A stretch of 28,765 nt of DNA. Origin: an uncultured Pirellulaceae bacterium. GTDB lineage: Bacteria > Planctomycetota > Planctomycetia > Pirellulales > Pirellulaceae. The translations under genes were made by a program, and so were the position numbers. Positions 24,502 through 28,765 of this stretch are shown in pieces. How positions within the stretch are numbered: position 1 is the first letter of the stretch; every line of letters begins with the position of its first letter. Below the pieces are notes generated by a model, which did not search any database, was not told the DNA's origin, and saw nothing but the letters and a program-made list of their open reading frames with translations. The stretch spans positions 1-28,765 of the forward strand of contig CAKQNH010000004.1 in assembly GCA_934255105.1 (NCBI GenBank), in the 5' to 3' direction.

Positions 24502-24690
24502 ATGAGCCACAAAGCGGGTGGGGCGATCCAATCCCAGTGCGATACCGGTCTATCGATCGCCAAATGGGGGCTACTTTGGCGAAAACTAGCAAGCTTTGCA
24601 GCCAATCGCCAGAGCAATTGGCGCTCCCGCTACGAAAACCAACGAATGCGTTGGCAATACTTTGAGTTTTGGGCTCAGCATCATGGCTAA
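24502..24690 (+). CDS. Possible small basic, Trp-rich protein (62 aa), doubtful
   Basis: An ATG-initiated frame of 62 codons lies between the two minus-strand genes. The peptide is rich in Trp, Arg and Gln (WGLLWRKLASFAANRQSNWR, then RYENQRMRWQYFEFWAQHHG), which could be chance or a small membrane-active or nucleic-acid-binding protein. There is no Shine-Dalgarno, and the same frame is open well upstream on the antisense of the transpeptidase gene. No family is recognised. Without conservation I rate it as more likely not a gene. Confidence 0.2.
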   Translation: MSHKAGGAIQSQCDTGLSIAKWGLLWRKLASFAANRQSNWRSRYENQRMRWQYFEFWAQHHG

Positions 24691-24732
24691 TCCCCAGACG
24701 CTGCACCGACTGAGTTAAAGATGGGCCGAACG

Positions 24733-25206
24733 TTAAGCCTGCTGGGCCGGTGTGCCGCTGCCCAACTGAGCTAGTACCTGGAGCACCCCATTTAAGTGGG
24801 CTAGCCGCGGACCAACCCGATCGACAAACTCATTGAGCATGTAGTCGCTCTCGGTGAAGGCTTCCTCGCTATCGTCAATTTCATTGGTCAGCGACTGCAG
24901 AAAGTCGGCTTGCACTTTGGAGAGCATCTCGGCAGCCCGACGGCAGGATCGCGCCAACTGAGGATTGGCATCTTTCCATTGCTGCAGTTCATTTGCACGC
25001 TGCTTCTGAGTGTTGACTGTCGCTTGGACGAGTTGCTCTAGCAACTGATTTTGCTTTTGCTGGCCAATGACGATTTGATGGAGCAAGGCCACAGTCGCTT
25101 CGCTAGAATTGGACGCTTGCACGGTCGATCCACGTTCAGCGGAAACGTCGATACTAAAAATTGGCGAAAAGTGTGTCGGCTCGTTTCCCACGTAAATCAT
25201 CCCCAT
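24733..25206 (-). CDS. Small hypothetical helical protein (157 aa)
   Basis: I do not recognise the family. After about 35 polar residues the protein has a long helix rich in Gln, Glu and Leu (LLHQIVIGQQKQNQLLEQLVQA, in pieces LLHQIVIGQQ and KQNQLLEQLVQA) that looks like a coiled coil. A second helical part follows (SCRRAAEMLSKVQADFLQSL) with an acidic segment (NEIDDSEEAFTESDYMLNEF) and a C-terminal helix. There is no signal peptide or membrane segment, so it should be cytoplasmic. Two ATGs six bases apart (25206 and 25200) could start it. It is on the same strand as the transpeptidase 291 bases downstream and divergent from the next gene. Good codon pattern and length support a real gene. Confidence 0.75.
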   Translation of the reverse strand: MGMIYVGNEPTHFSPIFSIDVSAERGSTVQASNSSEATVALLHQIVIGQQKQNQLLEQLVQATVNTQKQRANELQQWKDANPQLARSCRRAAEMLSKVQADFLQSLTNEIDDSEEAFTESDYMLNEFVDRVGPRLAHLNGVLQVLAQLGSGTPAQQA

Positions 25207-25441
25207 TCTGTAGGCTGTGGATCAAGATTCCCTCAGTATAGTCTTCGCGGGAACATAGTCGAGTATTTGTGCGGCGGGATTTGGTCGATTGGTGGCAGTG
25301 GGGCGGTTTAATCGGGCATCCGTCAGGGGCGCTAAAGTCACTACAACACGGTTTCCGACAAATGAAGTAGCGTCGCTGGTTGCCTGAGCAGACCGTTTAT
25401 CACTTCTGTGACGTACTCGCTTACCCGCATACCGAGATCGA
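25207..25441. other. Divergent intergenic region, no gene seen
   Basis: A gap of 235 bases between divergent genes. It should hold two promoters, but I see no convincing hexamer pair, hairpin or RNA gene. Confidence 0.4.
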
Positions 25442-25975
25442 ATGACTGTTTCACTGGGCTTTCTTTCCGTTCGTCGACACCCCGAGCACGGCTATTTTGG
25501 CGGCTACTTGATCACCAATCAAGCTGGCCGACCGCTCGAGTTCCACTGCACGATGCCCGTAAAGCCGAGCCGAGCTCAAATGCTGCTATACGGTCCGACC
25601 ATGGACGCTTTTGTGTGCGGAGAACAAATCGCCAAAGCGCTCGTCGGCAAGGCCAAGGTCAAGCCGGATGTTGTGCTCACCGACTGCGCCGCCGTGCTAG
25701 CTCTAGCGACCGTCAGCGATGTCAGAGCGGGGTTGCTGCATTTTGAGCCCGAAAGCCAGGCGGCCAACTTCCTGGTCCCCGAAGGAGGCGCGGGGGAGTT
25801 GCGCTCGGTATCCATCGATCGTTGGCAGATGTCCATCCTGGAGTCTCAAGCGGACAGCGAAGCCGATATTGCCGACGCCATCGGTCAACTGAGCAGCCAT
25901 TTTGATCTGACCGAACCCTTCCAACGCGTTATCCACGCATTGCTCGAAGCCCACCCCATTGCTAAAGCGGCTTAG
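25442..25975 (+). CDS. Conserved-looking hypothetical protein (177 aa) paired with an SNF2 helicase
   Basis: A soluble alpha/beta protein with no recognised family. The N-terminal segment SVRRHPEHGYFGGYLITNQAGRPLEF, read in pieces as RRHPEHGYFGGYLI and TNQAGRPLEFHCT, has a strand-turn-strand look. MDAFVCGEQIAKALVGKAKVKPDVVLTD suggests an alpha/beta core with a conserved Cys. No Walker or nuclease motif is seen. There is no signal peptide. The SNF2-type gene starts 24 bases after its stop, so the two are probably co-transcribed and may work together. This is inference from position. Confidence 0.82.
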   Translation: MTVSLGFLSVRRHPEHGYFGGYLITNQAGRPLEFHCTMPVKPSRAQMLLYGPTMDAFVCGEQIAKALVGKAKVKPDVVLTDCAAVLALATVSDVRAGLLHFEPESQAANFLVPEGGAGELRSVSIDRWQMSILESQADSEADIADAIGQLSSHFDLTEPFQRVIHALLEAHPIAKAA

Positions 25976-25998
25976 CAGAATAGGTGCGAAAACCAAAC

Positions 25999-27861
25999 AT
26001 GAATCGTCAAGACGATTGGGCTGGTGTCGAGTTTTGCCAGACTGCGCCACTTTCAACGGAGGCACTGCATGTGGAATCGTTGGCAACCGGTTGGTCGAAC
26101 CAATTGGCGCGCCCACTGGATATCGACTTACAGGGCATCGATGTGCGAGCGTTGATGGTCGAGTGCCTCTCGATCCGCTTGCAGTCGAAGCTGCCCGCCA
26201 CGGTGGGCTTTGCCTTCCCTGAAGCGATTGAATTCGTCGCTCCTCCAACAGATGTCGCCAAGCCGCCGCACGCGCCGCTGGGCCAACATACTGGCCAGAA
26301 CAATGCCTCGTCGCCTCCCCAAACGCCCCCCGGCAGCAACTCATCAGGCAGCAACTCATCAGGCAGCAACTCATCAGGCACCAACTCGGGAACTGCTGCT
26401 AGCGGCAAGCGAACGCGAATTGCACCCCCCGCGGATTTGGTAAAGCTGGAAGATCGACTCTACTTCGTTTTGCAACCTCCGCTGGAGACGCTGCTCACTT
26501 CTGCGGAGCTTCGATTCCCGTTCGAGCCGTTCCCTTATCAAATGGAGGGAATCGCGTTTCTATTTCCGCGCGAGACAGCCATCTTGGCGGATGAGATGGG
26601 GTTGGGGAAAACCATGCAGGCCATTACTACCGTCCGCATGCTGCTGCTATCGGGCCAGTTGCGAAACGTGTTGCTAGTCTGCCCCAAGCCACTCGTTACC
26701 AATTGGGTGCGCGAGTTCCGGCAGTGGGCTCCCGAGATCCCGGTAGCTGTGATCGAAGGAGATGCTGCCAAGCGCAATTGGATATGGCAGCAACACGATG
26801 CGCCCGTGCGCATTGCCAACTACGAGCTGCTGATGCGCGACAAGGCGATTCTGGATGACCCCGACGCGCACTTCGACTTGGTCATACTTGACGAAGCACA
26901 GCGAATCAAGAATCGCAACAGCACTACGGCACAGATCGTGTGCGCGCTGCCTCGAGGTCGATCGTGGGCATTGACCGGCACGCCCATCGAGAACTCGGTG
27001 GAGGATTTGATTAACATTTTTGAGTTTCTTTCGCCCGGCTACCTGCGCAGTGAAATGAGTCTAAAGAATATCGGCCTAGCCACACGCGACCATATCCTGC
27101 GACGCACGAAGGATAAGGTGCTGACGGAGATGCCTGGGAAGATGTTCCGAGACGAACAACTGGAGCTCACCAGCGCCCAGTACAACAGCTACCGCACGGC
27201 CGAGGACGAAGGGGTAGTGCAACTGTCGGAGATGGGCGAGACGCTGACAATCCAGCATGTGTTCGAGTTGGTATTGCGACTGAAACAGATTTGCAATTTT
27301 GATCCGGCCAGCGGTTCGAGTTGTAAACTGGAACGATTGGAAGCGGACATGGAAGAGATCGCCGCCAGCGGTCAGAAGGCGATCGTGTTCAGCCAGTGGG
27401 TCCAGACGCTCGACAAGATTGCCGAGCCATTGCAGCGTTTTGGACCGATGCAGTACCACGGACGCATACCTTCCAACAAACGCGACGCCGTTCTCTCTCA
27501 ATTTAAAGAAGATCCGTCAAAGCACATGATCTTAATGAGCTATGGTGCCGGGAGCGTCGGTCTGAATCTCCAGTTCTGTCACTACGTCTTTCTATTTGAT
27601 CGCTGGTGGAATCCCGCCGTAGAGGACCAGGCGATCAACCGCGCGCATCGCATCGGGGTTACGGCACCGGTGACCGTGACGCGCATGATGGCGGCCGACA
27701 CGATCGAGCAGCGAATCCATGATGTGCTGGAGCAGAAACGCGAGCTGTTCAATCAATTGTTCGCCGAAGCCGGGACGCCACGTACGACAGGCTTGAGCCA
27801 AGAGGACATTTTCGGCTTGTTCAATTTGTCGATCCCCAAGCCGGTCAAGCACGCCGCCTGA
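25999..27861 (+). CDS. SNF2-family DNA-dependent ATPase / helicase
   Basis: A 620-residue Swi2/Snf2-type ATPase of superfamily 2. Numbered from ATG 25999: Walker A DEMGLGKT (198-205), DEAQ box (298-301), motif III LTGTPIEN (325-332), motif V region SYGAGSVGLNLQ (514-525) and motif VI QAINRAHRIG (544-553) are all intact. These enzymes translocate on duplex DNA and remodel protein-DNA complexes; bacterial members such as RapA act on RNA polymerase. The first 100 residues form an unassigned N-terminal domain, joined by a Ser/Gly/Asn-rich linker made of 15-bp repeats (26332-26391). GTG 25984 is an alternative start. There is no methylase or nuclease beside it, so a restriction or DISARM-like role is not supported. 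The partner gene is the small hypothetical just upstream. Confidence 0.93.
   Translation: MNRQDDWAGVEFCQTAPLSTEALHVESLATGWSNQLARPLDIDLQGIDVRALMVECLSIRLQSKLPATVGFAFPEAIEFVAPPTDVAKPPHAPLGQHTGQNNASSPPQTPPGSNSSGSNSSGSNSSGTNSGTAASGKRTRIAPPADLVKLEDRLYFVLQPPLETLLTSAELRFPFEPFPYQMEGIAFLFPRETAILADEMGLGKTMQAITTVRMLLLSGQLRNVLLVCPKPLVTNWVREFRQWAPEIPVAVIEGDAAKRNWIWQQHDAPVRIANYELLMRDKAILDDPDAHFDLVILDEAQRIKNRNSTTAQIVCALPRGRSWALTGTPIENSVEDLINIFEFLSPGYLRSEMSLKNIGLATRDHILRRTKDKVLTEMPGKMFRDEQLELTSAQYNSYRTAEDEGVVQLSEMGETLTIQHVFELVLRLKQICNFDPASGSSCKLERLEADMEEIAASGQKAIVFSQWVQTLDKIAEPLQRFGPMQYHGRIPSNKRDAVLSQFKEDPSKHMILMSYGAGSVGLNLQFCHYVFLFDRWWNPAVEDQAINRAHRIGVTAPVTVTRMMAADTIEQRIHDVLEQKRELFNQLFAEAGTPRTTGLSQEDIFGLFNLSIPKPVKHAA
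26332..26391 (+). repeat. In-frame 15-bp minisatellite (four units) in the SNF2 linker
   Basis: Three identical units GGCAGCAACTCATCA and a fourth diverged unit encode G-S-N-S-S pentapeptides between the N-terminal domain and the helicase core. Confidence 0.92.
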
Positions 27862-27887
27862 TGAAAACGGGCAGGAGTGCCTTTTTA

Positions 27888-28148
27888 TACCCCACATCTT
27901 TTCGCGAGCCTTTTCCCTATCGATTTTCTTGCGTTAGCTCTGCTCGCACTGGATCCTCTCCCACTGGGAGAGGTCGAGCCCAAGCGAGGGGGAGGGTAAG
28001 CGCAATCTACATCTGTGCAATCCGTTAATCTGTCTCCGCCCTCACCCTTCCGCCCTCCCCCTTCCGCCCTCCCCCTCGCCTAGGCTCGACCCCTCCCGCG
28101 CGCGGGCAGGGGTGCGATTCGCGTGGGCAGGGAATGACTTGTGGGGTA
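27888..28148 (-). repeat. Foldback (MITE-like) dispersed element, copy B, 261 bp, inverted
   Basis: This copy is bounded by TACCCCAC (27888-27895) and GTGGGGTA (28141-28148) and matches copy A at 3193-3439 in reverse complement with few substitutions. The whole length difference of 14 bases is one extra unit of the G-rich tandem (three units against two). Flanking TTTATA/TATAAA extends the inverted ends. A truncated REP-like unit lies on its left (from 27865) and two intact ones on its right. It fills the gap between the SNF2 gene and the next gene. Confidence 0.88.
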
Positions 28149-28149
28149 T

Positions 28150-28212
28150 AAACGGGCAGGAGTGCCCGTTCTACACACGTGAGGGACAAACGGGCAGGAG
28201 TGCCCGTTCTAC
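28150..28212. repeat. Two intact GGGCA-type REP-like units
   Basis: Units at 28150-28174 and 28188-28212 carry the perfect palindrome AACGGGCA-GGAG-TGCCCGTT or its variant ACGGGCA, followed by CTAC. They belong to the same family as 3089-3204 and 3442-3590. Confidence 0.85.
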
Positions 28213-28304
28213 GATTTGCACGGTACTACCGCATTCGCAAGGTATTGGCTAAGCTCTTGAGGGACGTTTCTCCGCCTTACGCCCTCCTCTTAGGACTCGC
28301 CAAT

Positions 28305-28765
28305 ATGAAGCCCGTCGTTCAGATTTCGCTGGATGTGACCACTCTGAAAGAAGCTCTAGAGACGGCTGAAATGGCCTTGCGAGCCGGTGTGGATTGGCTG
28401 GAAGCGGGCACGCCATTGATTCTGGCTGAAGGACTGCGTGCGGTGCGAGAATTGCGGGCGCGTTTCCCAGAGACTCCCATCGTAGCCGATCTGAAGACGA
28501 TGGATGGCGGTTATTTGGAAGCGGAGATGATGGCCAAAGCGGGGGCCAACTACGTGGTGGTAATGGCTCGCGCTCACCCAGAGACGATCCGCGTAGTCTG
28601 TCAAGCTGGCAAGGATTTCGGCGTGGGGGTGATGGGGGACAATCTGGGCTGCCCCGACATGGTCGCCGGCGCACGGATGTTGCAAGACTTGGGTTGCGAT
28701 ATGGTCATCCATCATATCGGCTATGACGAACGACGCGGTATCGCTGCACGCGGCGAGCGCGCACC
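28305..28765 (+). CDS. HUMPS/KGPDC-family protein (3-hexulose-6-phosphate synthase-like), 5' part
   Basis: The first 153 codons of a gene that leaves the window. It is a small TIM-barrel of the orotidine-phosphate-decarboxylase superfamily. QISLDVTTLKEALETAEMAL, DWLEAGTPLI, the metal-binding DLKTMD (D-x-K-x-x-D) and IHHIGYDERR are hallmarks of 3-hexulose-6-phosphate synthase and 3-keto-L-gulonate-6-phosphate decarboxylase. The first fixes formaldehyde onto ribulose 5-phosphate, the second works in ascorbate breakdown. The EAGTPLI and GYD motifs favour the synthase, but a planctomycete subfamily of unknown substrate is equally possible. The start is ATG 28305; no Shine-Dalgarno is clear. Upstream lies only the repeat island, so it probably has its own promoter. 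Confidence 0.85.
   Translation, partial: MKPVVQISLDVTTLKEALETAEMALRAGVDWLEAGTPLILAEGLRAVRELRARFPETPIVADLKTMDGGYLEAEMMAKAGANYVVVMARAHPETIRVVCQAGKDFGVGVMGDNLGCPDMVAGARMLQDLGCDMVIHHIGYDERRGIAARGERA

Noticed and set aside
25999..27861. SNF2 helicase as part of a DISARM-like or restriction defence island
   Set aside because: No methylase, phospholipase D, DUF1998 or nuclease gene is next to it within the window.

Overview
The window looks like a chromosomal segment of a planctomycete, most likely order Pirellulales / family Pirellulaceae (Rhodopirellula-like). The basis is a mix of content: a bifunctional AroDE fusion, a Tad module, an overlong FlgL with repeated hook-type inserts, a sialidase-fold/TPR protein, a DUF1080 relic, few recognisable Shine-Dalgarno sites, and many dispersed palindromic repeats. 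The genus cannot be fixed by reading alone.

Layout. 1-560: 5' part of a secreted beta-propeller protein (minus). 619-797: array of a 29-bp palindromic repeat. 888-3080: pabA/trpG-like glutamine amidotransferase and aroDE. 3089-3590: composite repeat island (two REP-like arrays around a foldback element). 3606-5114: secreted YidR/DUF3748 propeller (minus). 5434-7335: secreted sialidase-like/TPR protein. 7475-10778: cpaF-tadB-tadC, the motor and inner-membrane platform of a Tad pilus system. 10820-11016: a relic of a DUF1080 gene (minus). 11235-15074: a giant polytopic membrane protein of unknown function, followed by pspA. 16003-20195: flgN-like chaperone, flgK, flgL. 20354-20941: stand-alone lutC-like gene. 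20953-21108: second array of the palindromic repeat. 21137-22899: menG/ubiE overlapping ubiX. 22920-23038: a long inverted repeat between convergent genes. 23071-24441: membrane-anchored LysM/L,D-transpeptidase (minus). 24733-25206: small unknown protein (minus). 25442-27861: unknown protein plus SNF2-type helicase. 27888-28212: second, inverted copy of the foldback element with flanking repeats. 28305-end: 5' part of a HUMPS/KGPDC-family gene.

How the genes work together. pabA/trpG and aroDE sit together in chorismate-linked metabolism. menG and ubiX probably act in menaquinone synthesis; UbiX-type prenyl-FMN would fit the futalosine route. cpaF/tadB/tadC form a Tad core without pilin or secretin genes here. 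flgN/flgK/flgL are the hook-filament junction genes of a swarmer-cell flagellum. The most unusual feature is the repeat landscape: at least four REP-like palindrome families, one pair of 247/261-bp foldback elements, and short in-frame tandem repeats inside four unrelated genes. I found no complete undescribed defence or biosynthetic system. The best leads are the foldback/REP system, the in-frame minisatellites and the giant membrane protein beside pspA.
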